Assembly (NCBI RefSeq): GCF_030272615.1
Contig: NC_081414.1
Location: forward strand, 810,255,069 to 810,319,068
DNA from: Cryptomeria japonica
Lineage: Eukaryota; Streptophyta; Pinopsida; Cupressales; Cupressaceae
Length of the DNA stretch: 64,000 bases
Reading direction: 5' to 3'
The position numbers and the translations under genes were made by a program. This document shows, in pieces, positions 21,494 through 32,597 of this stretch; within the stretch, counting starts at the first letter, position 1; each line of letters begins with the position of its first letter. The notes under the pieces were generated by a model. The model worked only from the letters and a program-made list of their open reading frames with translations. It did no database searches and had not been told where the DNA came from.

Positions 21494-22841
21494 GTAAGTA
21501 TTGGAGACCAGTATACAATGTTGACCAGTGAGTTGGCATTGGAGCCAATTGGCATTCTAGAATGTCAACCGATAAGTAATGTGTTGGCAGTGTGTTGTTG
21601 CCAACTGGTAAGCATGTGACCGGTAAGAAAGAAAGATTTAACTAATGAATAAGGGAAGGCAACCAGTATGTAGTTTGATTGATGACATTCAACAGGACTC
21701 CCACTGGATGAAGATGTTGTCACCAAATGAAGAGAAAACTGACAAAAATTGTGCTACCTCAAGATAGAAAGGAAGAAAAATGGGCAGTCTATTGGATCAT
21801 ATATCTAGTTGAAGATATGTTTGCTCAATTTTAGTAAAGTCATGTTAGTGCAATACTGGAAGAAGAGATCACAATGTAATCACAACCAATTCCCACTAGT
21901 TATTAGCCAACGGGTGACAAGGATCCACACCCACTAGGTGTTTGGGAGATTGAGTGCAACAATCTATCTACTCCTACTTGTAGTTGAAGGCTTATATCGG
22001 ATGACCCAAATGGAACATGAGGAAGCTTCCTGTATATGAAATTAGATATATACACCAGATCAATAAGAGAAGGCATCATGAGATATCGAGACAAAAGAGG
22101 AAGAGTAAGTTGTGATGTGTTTCCTGCTTAGGCAAATTGGTTGAGATGAGGTCCGAGCTAATGATGGAGAAGGAAAGGTTTAGCCTTGTAGCCATGGAGT
22201 TACACTGGGACACAAGAGTGTGTTACCAGGATGCGGATAGAGATTGGTGTTACCACAGTTAGAGATAGTTGAAGATTTTTGGCATCGTGTTCTCAAGGGT
22301 GTTACCGATATGCAGGCAGGAGTATTGTCAATCAGTAAACAAGAATAGAGCGGTGATCAAGAAATTGGTACAGACAAATGGAGAGGATTCAAATGTTGTG
22401 GGTTAGAATATATGTTCACCACATTGGCATGTGTCTGTGATTGAAAGCAAATATAGTTTGGTGAATCAAAGAGCACACTAATAATTGACTGATATGTACT
22501 CGGTGAAGAAAAATGAATACCAGTCCAGTATGTAGGTAGGTAAGGCAATTGGTATCTTGACAAAGAGAAAAAGTGAAGAACTCTTTTTAGACAAAGATGT
22601 GCATAATGAAGTGATGAAATATGAATTGAAAGTAGTCTAGGTCAGTAGGAGCTAATCGACAGAATGGTGAAGTGCATGGCACGAAGATTAACCGGTTACT
22701 ATATAACTGGTAGGGTAAGATGAACCAATAGTGTAAGGTGACTACCAATTGTGTGTTGTGGTTGGTGACTAAGCCCGAACTGACACAGTGAGCATTGGTG
22801 GATGCTGATAGATATGACACATGGTTTCCAGGTGGGGAATG

Positions 22842-24216
22842 TGATGAATAATGATGAACAACAAATAACCTAATAGGTACTGAGAGGGGGGGTGAATCAC
22901 TAAAAATAAAAACTTCTCAACAACTTATCAAGGTAAACCAATGCTAATCGTTTGTCTTCATTACTGAACTTGACCATGGCAATACTAGTTAAACACAGTA
23001 AGAATTCAGACAGCAAAACCAGTAAAGTTGAATACCTCAAATAACATTCAACACTTGATAACTACTTCACCAATATACTCATGCATGTATAGTATCAAGA
23101 ATACCATAGCCATTAACTTTGCATGCATATTCACCTAAACAAATGCTGCTTAATCATCACATGAAAAATTTACAACTCAATAACAAATAGACTTTTCACG
23201 TGGAAACCCAAATGGGAAAAACCACGGTGGGGATGAATACCCACAAGCTTGTTTTTGAACTCTTTTGAAGCTTGCTCTATTAGGATCCTAGTCCGGTTAA
23301 AGACTTTACAATAAGGTTTTGTTAGGAACCGGTCTTGTTAAAGATCACCCAGTTAAGGGATGGCTATATACCCTATTAAAGGTTACCTCGCTAGAGGATT
23401 TGAAGAACTTAATGATCTTGAGTCACCTGGTTAGAGGATTTACAATAAGCCTGTTAAAGCTACTCGGCAAAGGGATTTTCCAACTGTTGAAATGGTTAGA
23501 AGACAACAGGTAAAGATCTAATCTGATAACAACACTACATGCCAAGGTAGATCCTTTTTAGCTCCTCTACTCTGTAATCACACTCTATAGTTTTCCACTC
23601 ACTGGTCTGGAAAGTATCTCATCACTTGGATACACACACAACATTTTCCAACACAAACAATAACAAACATCATCGAATTTATAGACAACAATTAGGTTGG
23701 TAGCATAAACCCTAAACCCTAAGCATTTTAGGTTTATAATACAAGCGGTCCAATCCTGACCATCGAAACACTTTGCATAGAATAAGAAAATATCAAAAAG
23801 ATCACAAGACAATCTGCATCATCCATTCTTCACCACATATGGGAATCAGTAACCCATCACGCTCTCTTCTCATACCGCTAAGAAGAATGATCATTCCCAA
23901 GGTAGATATTTAGTACAATCGATCTTCACATGCAAGATCCTCAAGGAAATCCTTCATGTGTACAAAAAGGACTTGGCATCTTGATCTCATCCTCATCTCT
24001 TAGCTAACCCATCACAAAATGTCACCGGTTGCATCGCACAAGCTAGATTGCCAAACTGGAAACCCTAGAGCTGAGACTACCAACCGGTAGTCACACTTAG
24101 TGGAACCCTGACACCGATTCACTTCATCTCTTCATACCGGTTCACCTGCACTTATTGACATCAATGACAACATACATTATCATCATATCATCATACTGGT
24201 TCATCATATGCCAACA
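22842..24216 (-). repeat. 3' LTR of Copia K (1375 bp)
   Basis: Plus strand TGATGAATAATGATGAAC to TTCATCATATGCCAACA. It contains a G7 run (22894 region), the GGAAAAACCACGGTGGGGAT block (23214) shared with the other Copia LTRs, and repeated Thr/Leu-like GTTAAAG/GGTTACC words. It is moderately diverged from its partner at 26837. Confidence 0.88.
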
Positions 24217-24715
24217 AAATCTCCCCCTTTGGCATTGATGGCAATACTCAGTTGTAGTATTGCAACAAACAAGATAGACCAGTGCAATGATAACATATAT
24301 CTTCATCATCAGATATCTTCTCCCCCTTACATCATCAAATATCTTCTCCCCCTTTGACAAAAATGCTAAAGTGGAGGCACAAGCTTCCATTCTCCACTAT
24401 GTTGCTCCCTCTATGGAGTAGCATCCTTCAACACATCAATCTTGAAAGATTTGACACTTTAGTACCTGACTGATGTGGAGCACACAACTTTAGTTGACTT
24501 CATGAAGGGGCAGAACCCCTAATTCACCTCTCAAATAGGTAAATGTAGTCTTCAATAAGGGCTTAGTGAATATGTCTAGTAGTTTCTCCTTATGGGAAAC
24601 ATGTTCTAAAACAACCTCCTCATTTAGCATCAAACTTGCTCAGATGCTCACCTCTCTTGATATAACACTTACTGCTAAATACTTTAAAATAACTCATAGT
24701 GGGAGTCTTCTCGGT
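24217..24715 (-). pseudogene. Copia K 3' UTR with RNase H tail remnant
   Basis: The first 16 bases are the polypurine tract (minus CCAAAGGGGGAGATTT). Two more CCCCCTTTGACA-like runs follow at 24308-24360. Around 24520-24640 the minus strand reads EHVSHKEKLLDIFTKPL, the conserved end of Copia RNase H. It is joined almost directly to the integrase C-terminal frame. This marks the 3' border of the deletion that removed RT. Confidence 0.75.
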
Positions 24716-25294
24716 CTAGTACTCATAAAGGGTTTTATCTTTACCTTTCTTGATGAGTACCCGGTTCATAGTATAGACTGCAGTTCTCATTGCTTCTCTC
24801 CAAAAAGTGTGAGCAACCTTTCCTTGGATCAGCATTGTTCTAGCCGCTTCAACTACAGTCATGTTATTGTTTTCTGATATGTTGTTCTGTTGTGGTGTCC
24901 TTGGGGTAGACAACTGTCTCTTGATACTATTCTCTTCATAGTACTTGTTGAATTTATCAGAAGTGAATTCACCTCCTTGATCAGTTCTTAGGCATTTTAT
25001 CCTTTGGCCACTTTCCTTCTCTACCAATGCTCTAAGGGCTTTGAACTTTCCAAATGCCTTAGACGTGTCTTTCAAGAATGTGACCCACATTATTCTTGAG
25101 CAGTCATCAGTAAGAATCATAAAATACCTATGTCCTTGAATACTTCTAATTTTCATTAGACCACACTGATCGGTGTGCACAAGATCAAGTAAGTTCTCTG
25201 CTGAAAAAGACTTACCTTTGACAGTTGAGGAAGACATTTTCCCAAGTTGACATTCTCTGCACAAGGAATTCTTTGGTATATTCAGTAAAGGCAA
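24716..25294 (-). CDS. Copia K integrase core (192 aa open part)
   Basis: DDE recombinase that would insert the cDNA. From the N-terminus there are CRECQLGK (end of the HHCC zinc domain, whose first half is upstream with stops at about 25300-25400) and the first catalytic Asp in LDLVHTDQCG. The second Asp is in CLRTDQGGEFTSDKF and the Glu is in NNISENNNMTVVEAART, so all three catalytic positions are present. The frame runs to TLYEY and stops at the point where the RT deletion begins. The core looks intact, but the polyprotein upstream has several stops, so it is unlikely to be expressed from this copy. Confidence 0.85.
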   Translation of the reverse strand: MPLLNIPKNSLCRECQLGKMSSSTVKGKSFSAENLLDLVHTDQCGLMKIRSIQGHRYFMILTDDCSRIMWVTFLKDTSKAFGKFKALRALVEKESGQRIKCLRTDQGGEFTSDKFNKYYEENSIKRQLSTPRTPQQNNISENNNMTVVEAARTMLIQGKVAHTFWREAMRTAVYTMNRVLIKKGKDKTLYEY

Positions 25295-25856
25295 TCCTCT
25301 TACTAACTATAAAAATATTCTCAAAGTTTATATGACAAAGTCTCCTATGCCATATCCAACTCTCATCAAACTTAGCCATCAGACACTAACTAATCTTGGC
25401 ATTCCACTAAAACAAGTTACCTCTGGTCTTCTTGTCGGTGGCAATAAGTTCACCACTCTTTCCAATTATACTGCAGACTCCACCTTTGAACTCTAGAGTG
25501 AGTCCTTTGTCATTTATCTGAGCAACACTCAAAATTTTATGCTTAAGACCTTCTATCCAATAGACATCATCCGCACTACTCTTTCCATTCAGTGAGATGG
25601 ATCCTTTACCTTTCACCAAGCATGGTGCATCATTGCCAAACTAGATAACACCTCCATCATATTCTTCCAAGGACAAAAAATTTCTCCGGTCACCAGTCAT
25701 GTGGTGAGAACACCCACTATCAATAATCCACTCATTAGAGTTGTCAATGCGAGAGACAAGGGCTTTCTTGTCAGACACTTCTTCCTTTACAGCTACAAAC
25801 GCTATGTCCTCATTCTCTTCATCCTCAGATTCTTCATCAGTAACACCTTCATCCAT
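25295..25856 (-). pseudogene. Copia K protease and integrase N-terminal region
   Basis: Two open pieces (25856-25641 and 25619-25407) belong to one frame. They carry the retropepsin motif NEWIIDSGCSHHMTGDR, with intact D-S-G, and the following SISLNGKSSADDVYWIEGLK and HKILSVAQINDKG. These are separated by stops near 25630 and 25400. The region continues to the integrase zinc domain. Confidence 0.82.
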
Positions 25857-26765
25857 TGCAACAAGACAATTTCTTCTACCTCCTCCTTTATACTTTCTAA
25901 ACCTCTCCGGTTTACCCTTATTATCATTATTAGGACAATTAACAACTATTTGTCCTATCTTATTCTAGGAAAAACATTTTAGAGGAAGCTTACCTCTATA
26001 TTTACTAGTTCCTTTCGGAAGTATTTTAGCAAGAAGAGCTTCAAACTCCATCAGAATCTCTTCATCATCCATATCTATGTATTTCCTAGATTCATAACTA
26101 GTACCTACTTCTTTTCCCTTTCTAGATGGTGCAATAGATTCTCTAAAGGTTGAATCAGTCTTCTGGACACTGCCATCATAGCTATTCAAATCATATGCAG
26201 TCAAGTTTTCAATGATAGAGTCTAAGGATACCTTGGTTTTTTCAATAGACCTTAGCTTCTGAATAGCAGCAACTCTGATTGCATAGACCAGTAACAATGA
26301 TCTCGAAAATTTACTGACAACAGTGGCATCCTCAATCGTTCCACCAGTGCTTTTGATATCTCCAACAATAGTCTTAATCCTTATGCCATATTGCTGAGTG
26401 GTCTCTCCTTCAACCATCCTCATGTCTTCAAATTTTCCTCTAAGGCTCTCTTCCTTAGCTTGCTTGACATGCTCATCACCACCATAAATGGTTTCCAGTG
26501 TGTCCCATATATCCTTAGGAGTGTTCTTATATTGTATATCAATGAACTCAATATCAGACAAGCTACTAATAAGGGCTTCCATGACTTGCCTATTTTCCTG
26601 AATCTCTCTTTTCTAATCATTGGTCAGAGTGCCAGTGAGGATCACATAGGCATTCTCAACATAGCTCCAGTGTTGAACACCCAAAATCTTGATGTAAATC
26701 TTCATTCTATCCTTCCATATTTTGAAGTTATCTCTATTGAACTTAGGACCTTCCCTCTTCATCAT
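25857..26765 (-). pseudogene. Copia K gag (broken)
   Basis: The reading frame starts at 26765 (MMKREGPKFNRDN, with IWKDRM as the usual Copia gag start). A TAG near 26615 interrupts it. The 205-codon part 26582-25965 (Met-26582) carries the gag core DIWDTLETIYGGDEHVKQAK and VVSKFSRSLLLVYAI. The zinc box reads CFS-stop-NKIGQIVVNC, so the second Cys position is a stop and the His is Gln. The frame then continues into the protease. Confidence 0.82.
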
Positions 26766-26836
26766 TACAACAGGATCTTTTATCTCAAGTGGTTAAGCTT
26801 ATATCACCGAGGACCTGGAGTTGCTCTGATACCAAT

Positions 26837-28212
26837 TGATGAATAATGATGAACAAAAAATACACTAATAGGTACTGAAAGGGGGGGGGGGTGAATCAGT
26901 ACAAACAAAAACTTGTCAACAACTTATCAAGTTAAAACAATGCTAACTGGTTGTCTTCATTACTGAACTTAACCATGGCAATACTGGTTAAACATAGTAA
27001 GACTTTAAACAACAAAACCAGTAAAGCTGAATACCTCAAATAACATTCAACACTTTATAACTACTTCACCAATATACTCATGCATGTGTAGTATTAGCAA
27101 TAACATAACCATTAGCTTTGAATGCATATTCACCTAAATAAATATTGCTTAATCATCACATGAAAAATCCACAACTCATAACATAGATTTTTCACATGGA
27201 AACCCAAATGGGAAAAACCACAGTGGGGATGAATACCCACAAGCTTGTTTTTGAACTCTTTTGAAGCTTGCTCTGTTAGGAGCCTAGTCCAGGTAAACAC
27301 TTTACAAGAAGGCTCTATTAGGAATCGATCCTGTTAAAGATCACCCGGTTAAGGGATGGCTATATACCATGTTAAAGGTTACCTCGCTAGAGGATTTGAA
27401 GAACTCAATGATCTTGAGTCACCTGGTTAGAGGATTTACAATAAGGTTGTTAAAGCTACCCGGTAAAGGGTTTTTCCAACTGTTGAAATGGTTAGAAGAT
27501 AATAGGTAAAGCTCTAATATGATAACAACACTACATGCCAAGGCAGATCCTTTTGAGCTCCTCTACTCTACAATCACACTCTACAGTTTTCCACTCACTG
27601 GTTTGGAAAGTATCTCATCACTCAAATACACACACAACATTTGCCAAAACAAACAATAACAGACATCATCAACCTTATAGACAACAATTAGGTTGGTAGC
27701 ATAAACCCTAAACCCTAAGTATTTTAGGTTTATAATACAAGTGGTCCAATCCTGACCATCCAAACTCTTTGCATAGAATAAGACAATCTCAAACAGATCA
27801 CAAGTCAATCTACATCATCCATTCTTCACCACATATGGGAATCAGTAACCCATCACGCTCTCTTCTCATACTACTAGGAAGAATGATCATTCCCAAGGTA
27901 GACATTTAGTGAAATCGATCTTCACATGCAAGATCCTCAAGGAAATCCTTCATGCATACAAAACTAACGTGGAATCTCGATCTTATCCTCATCTCTTAGC
28001 TAACTCATCACAGAATGTCACCGATTGCATTGCATAAGCTAGATTGCCAAACTAGAAACCCTAGAGCTGAGACTACCAACCGATAGTCACACTTAGTGAA
28101 ACACTGACACTGGTTCACTTCATCTCTTCATACCAATTCACCTACACTTATTAACATCAATGACAAAATACATTATCATAATATCATCATACAAGCTCAT
28201 CATATGCGAACA
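26837..28212 (-). repeat. 5' LTR of Copia K (1376 bp)
   Basis: Plus strand TGATGAATAATGATGAAC to CTCATCATATGCGAACA. It has a G10-11 run near 26880. The primer site precedes it at 26823-26836. After it F resumes at ATGAGTGCAACGG, which corresponds to F position 21951, not to the sequence that should follow 22841. Confidence 0.88.
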
Positions 28213-28745
28213 ATGAGTGCAACGGTCTATCTACTCTTACTAGTAGTTGAAGGCTTATACCAGATGACCCAAGTGGAACATGAGGAAGCTTCCTGTATAT
28301 GAAATTAGAGATATGCAATAGATCAACACGAGAAGGCATGATGAGATACTCAGACAAAAGAGGAAGAGTAAGTTATGATGAGTTTCCCACTTAGGCAAAC
28401 TGGTTGAGATGAGGTCCGAGCTAATGATGGAGAAGGAAAGGTTTAGCATTGCAGACATGGAGTTACACTGGGAGGAAAGAGTGTGTTACCAGGATCTAGA
28501 TGGAGATTGGTGTTACCACAGTTAGAGATAGTTGAAGATTGTTGGCATGGTGTTCTCATGGGTGTTACCGATATGCAAACAAGAGTATTGTCAATCGGTA
28601 AACAAGAATAGAGTGGTGATCAATAAATTAGTATAGACGAATGGAGAGGATTCAGATCTTGTGGTTCAGAATATATGTTCACCACATTGGCATGTGTGTG
28701 TGATTGAAACCATATAAATTTTGGTGAATCAGAGAGCACACTAAT

Positions 28746-29518
28746 TGTATATGGTGAAAATGGATAACAATAATAACAATATTGAAAGGCTAAATGAATT
28801 CAACCACCAAACCCTAGCCTAACAACAACAAAGATCCACCATAACATATGAAGATTACCTAAGACAATGCAAATCAAATGAAATCACAAAGATTATACCA
28901 TCACATGTCCAATAGGGTTTTGATCTCCATTCTTCCTATCTCCATTGATCTTGCTTGATATATTTGCTCTCAGATTTTATATGCACAAGAGCTCAACAAA
29001 GAACGGAATGTGGTTGCAAGTAGGATCGTAGTGTAGTCAAAATGATCATTAGGCTGAGTGATTAGGGTTTGATAATGAAGAAGGCATCTCCTTAAATAGA
29101 AGACACAATAAGAAATGGAGGGTTAAGATTGAGAGGTGTAAAAAGAGAGGTCGGCTAGGATTAGAGGATAGGTAAAAGAAATACCAAAATAATGAAAGAG
29201 GTAGGTAGTGTATGAATTAAGAGATGAATGACATGTGTCATGTGTAGAAAAAGATAATGAATTAATTAAATAAATAAAGATTTATTTAATTAATAGAAGA
29301 AGTGGGATCAATTAAATAAATAAAATATTTATTTAATTTAGGAAAGGGATAATTTAAATAAATAAATGTATTTATTTAAATGAGACATAAGGATAGAAGA
29401 GGATAAATGAATTAATTAAATAAATAAATATTTATTTAATTAATAGAAGAATTAGGCTTAGATAATTAAATAAATAAAATATTTATTTAATTAGACATGA
29501 CAATTTTGAGTGTCTACA
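28746..29518 (-). repeat. 3' LTR of gypsy G (773 bp)
   Basis: Plus strand TGTATATGGTGAAAATGG to TTTTGAGTGTCTACA. The part nearest the element interior carries five AT-rich palindromic words of the form TTAAATAAATAAA...TTTATTTAATTAA (29260-29500). Confidence 0.95.
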
Positions 29519-29532
29519 TTTTGCCCCTCTTT
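29519..29532 (-). other. Polypurine tract of gypsy G
   Basis: Minus strand AAAGAGGGGCAAAA abuts the LTR start TGTAGACACTC. It is identical to the tract at the left end of the window. Confidence 0.85.
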
Positions 29533-29864
29533 GAGACAATGCGGCTTGTCGCGTTGTTTCAAAGAAGATAAGATGAACTGATACAGAGTTGCCCCAGAAT
29601 GGGAATGATATGCCCCCTCGAGAGATTGGATGAAAATGTCTGAAAAGATTGCAGACAATCTCTCGATAAGAAAGACAGGATAGAATGGATTGACCGGATA
29701 AAGTGACAAAGTCACGAGATAACGAAGACTGATTCGGGAAAATGAATGCGAGGGCTAGGGTAGGCTATAAGATAGACCACGGGGGAAAATACATCCTCAT
29801 TGTCATCCACGCATCCACAAGATCAAAGTGCAGAACAAGAAAAGAGCAGGAGCAGTCAGCAGTG

Positions 29865-30894
29865 ATGGCTTTGGTTCATAGATTTGACCGCGTTCGCCGA
29901 TTCCAGAGGCCAGTAGAGGTAGGAGAGCCAGTAAGTACCGCAAAACCTCCTTGTACTTTGATGCATTTATTATTGTCATTAAGGCATACTAGGTAATGTA
30001 ATAAATGCGCATTTATGTCAAGAAAATGTGTTTGTGTCCAAAAATGTGAATTTGTGTCTTCCAGGTCAAATCGACAGTTCTGTGATGAACATACGCTGTA
30101 GATTGGATAAGCTGCTGAGAGGATACACTCAAGAAGGTCCTCTAGGGAAGACTAAGATAGATCAAGGCACTTTGTGATGAACAGTGAGTACCAAGATAGA
30201 GTACTTTGTGATGAACAGGGAGTACTAAAATATGAGTAGCACTTTGTGATGAACAGGGAGTGCAAATGTGAGTAACACTTTGTGATGAACAGTGAGTGTC
30301 ACACACGTAGTACTTTGTGATGAATAGGGAGTACCACTAGGATAAATAGCAACACTTTGTGATGAACAGTGAGTGTCACTAGGGTAGATAGCCATATGCA
30401 TTTAGATAGCGAGTAGCATTTTGTGATAAATAATGAATGCCACTATAAGTAACATGATTGAGTTGCTTGACTGTAGGAGCATTTGCCGATGCTAGAGTGA
30501 TGGGAGAGATTCTCGTCAACGTAGAGGTTGCGACCTGAGTTGACACTTGAGGACAGACATACCATCGAGGAGATGGGTTTGAGACATGTGCTGTATGTGC
30601 CTGAGTTTCGGGCGAACATGGGACTGCTGACTGCATTAGCTGAGAGATGGCACTCTGAGACGTGCACGTTTCATCTGTCGATGGGTGAGATGACAGTCAC
30701 CCTAGAGGATGTATATAGGATTATGCGGATACTGATTGATGGGGAGTTGATTTCATACGATCGAGACAGAGACAGGGATGCCCTTAAATGAGTGTTCTAG
30801 GATCCAAGATTGGAGATGAGGGCAGGACACGTGGCATGGGATACCATGACATGGATAGGATTAGCACTACCAATAGTGTTGGCAGGAGTGATCA
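29865..30894 (+). pseudogene. Plant-mobile-domain gene remnant, two exons, antisense in gypsy G
   Basis: Proposed exon 1 is 29865-29930 (ATG, 22 codons, ALVHRFDRVRRFQRPVEVG). It ends at the strong donor GTAAGT (29931). Exon 2 starts after an AG at 30524 and runs in frame to about 30894, before a second donor GTGAGT (30895). Exon 2 gives a recognisable plant mobile domain (aminotransferase-like family): EEMGLRHVLYVPEFRANMGL, LTALAERWHSETCTFHL, MTVTLEDVYRIMRI, then MRAGHVAWDTMTW after two in-frame stops (TGA 30789, TAG 30798). Exon phases agree (0/0). Later exons were not found, so it is truncated and dead. Antisense extra genes between pol and 3' LTR are known in Tat-lineage elements such as Grande and Retand. 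Confidence 0.8.
30168..30450. repeat. Minisatellite in the intron of the antisense gene
   Basis: Seven copies of a core like ACTTTGTGATGAACAGTGAGT start at about 30168, 30200, 30239, 30275, 30309, 30352 and 30415, with variable 10-40 bp spacers. A weaker copy is near 30077. It lies wholly inside the proposed intron 29931-30524. Confidence 0.85.
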
Positions 30895-32597
30895 GTGAGT
30901 TCCTCTGTATCAGTTTTGTACCATTTTGTATAATGATGTAGACACCTACGGGTGATTGTAGCCATATGATTTTGATATCATTGTATCATGACACTTTATA
31001 TATATATATGAGATGATTCATCTTTGCGGCAGCTATATGCATGTGTACCTATGTGATGAGATGTTCTTATGTGATGCTTATGATATGGATGCAAATATGT
31101 ATATGATGCAATGCAATATTTTTTTAATTTTTTTTTTGTTTTATATGTGTATGCAGGATGAAAATGTGAATGTATGTCATGCAAATGAATATGATAATGC
31201 AAATGTAAATTGTGCTAACAGGTGTTGTGTGCAGGATGTGATGCAGTTGTGATATCTATATGTGTGTATGAAATTCTTATATGTGGTAATGTAGGTGCAG
31301 CTACATGAAATGCAAATATTTTTGGTGTGTCATTGTACTCAGTCATGTGATAGCAGACTACACAGACTCGAGAAGGACGATGGAAGTCAATCAAGAAAGG
31401 GGCATGGAAGATAGAAGATATGAAAGTGAAAGAGCTTCTTGTGCGTTATCATCATTGAGCTTTATTATGGCAAAATAAGTTATGACAATCGAGGCATATG
31501 TTCGACCCAGAAAGTCATTGTACCTATTTGCATGGAGATAAGACAGTCACAAACAAGGAATGCCCCAGTTCATACTAGACTCACAGTGTCCTCATATCCT
31601 TGGACAAGTCATAGCATTACTAAGAGACAATCCATAGACAGAAAATACAAATAGGTGACGATACCCCATCCTCGCCTTTCTAGTCAAAGACATCCTGGAG
31701 ATAGAATCTCTAGTCAGAGACATCCCGGAAAAGCTAAAAGACATGTCACCAAAAAAAAAGATGAAATCAAAAGAAAACCAAGACTTGACACCAACATCCA
31801 CTGTAGTCCTCAAGTTTAGTGTCTCTTGTCACTTGTATAAGTCTTATTTGATTGTGGTCACAATGTTTACTTTCACAGAAAGGATAGATAGAACTGAACC
31901 ATAATGTTGTCTGAGTCTGTTGAAATATTTGATTTGTTGAAGCCCATTGTTGCTGTTGTGTCTCATCTGAAACTGACTGAATCCATGAAGCTGATACTTT
32001 ATTGCGAAGAAGATGAAACTTTATTGCGGACTGGCGATGTAGATGTTGCTTTATTATGGATTGTGGGCCAATAGACTGAAGAAAGCTGGAAGAAACTTTA
32101 CTCCTTGAAACATGTGATGTTCTCAGTTCCACACCCATCACTAGACGTAGGATTTTGCCTTAGCCACAGATAGGATCGGATTTGTTATGGATGGAAGGGG
32201 AGGTTTATTATGAACGGCTAACCAATCTTGGGTAGATCAATAACAAGCCATGATGGGAATGGGTAAGTTTATTATGGATGAATAGGTTGTGAGTGTGTGC
32301 AAAGTGAAATGATGAAGAGAATCCTGAAGGAGGGAGGAGCAATGTCTCTACGCATGGCACTGGTGACCCATTTTTCACCATGGTACTTGCCCAGGGCGCC
32401 ACCGAAGTGGTTTTCACCATTGGACGAAATTATTTCTCTTTACTTTTTCCGATTTTTCAATTTTTTTTGTGTCACAAGGCGCCTGTTTGCCAGGTTTTCA
32501 CCAAGTGACGATTTTTTTTGTTTTATAATTTTATTTTTTTGTATTTTTGAATTTTTTTATTTTTTTTTGTATTTTTGAATTAGGATACTCTGAAGAG
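30895..32597. other. Non-coding 3' region of gypsy G
   Basis: No coding sequence recognised on either strand. It includes a TATATATATA run (31000), a T-rich low-complexity zone (32455-32585) and a short imperfect repeat TAGTCAAAGACATCCTGGA / TAGTCAGAGACATCCCGGA (31681-31730). Later exons of the antisense gene may have been here, but I cannot see them. Confidence 0.5.

Larger units (their letters stand above)
13548..22841 (+). repeat. F 5' LTR remnant, interrupted by gypsy A
   Basis: LTR bases are 13548-13669 and 21494-22841, about 1.47 kb in all, with A inserted in the target GTAAG. It ends at GGGGAATG where the first K LTR begins. The sequence is rich in ACCGGT-like words and has no reading frame of note. 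The last 890 bp are duplicated on the far side of K. Confidence 0.65.
22842..28212 (-). mobile_element. Copia K: RT-deleted Copia element (5371 bp)
   Basis: LTRs of 1375 bp (22842-24216) and 1376 bp (26837-28212). A Met-tRNA type primer site (GCTCTGATACCAAT on plus, 26823-26836) and a purine tract (24217-24232) give minus orientation. The inside encodes gag, protease and integrase, then jumps to the last residues of RNase H (HKEKLLDIFTKPL, around 24575-24620). All of RT and nearly all of RNase H is missing. The flanks do not match (GAATG before, ATGAG after). The flanking F sequence overlaps by about 890 bp, so K looks like the product of recombination between two K insertions. Confidence 0.88.

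Noticed and set aside
29742-29996. 84-codon plus-strand frame as a separate gene
   Set aside because: Only its middle (29865-29930) is used, as exon 1 of the mobile-domain gene; the remainder has no support.
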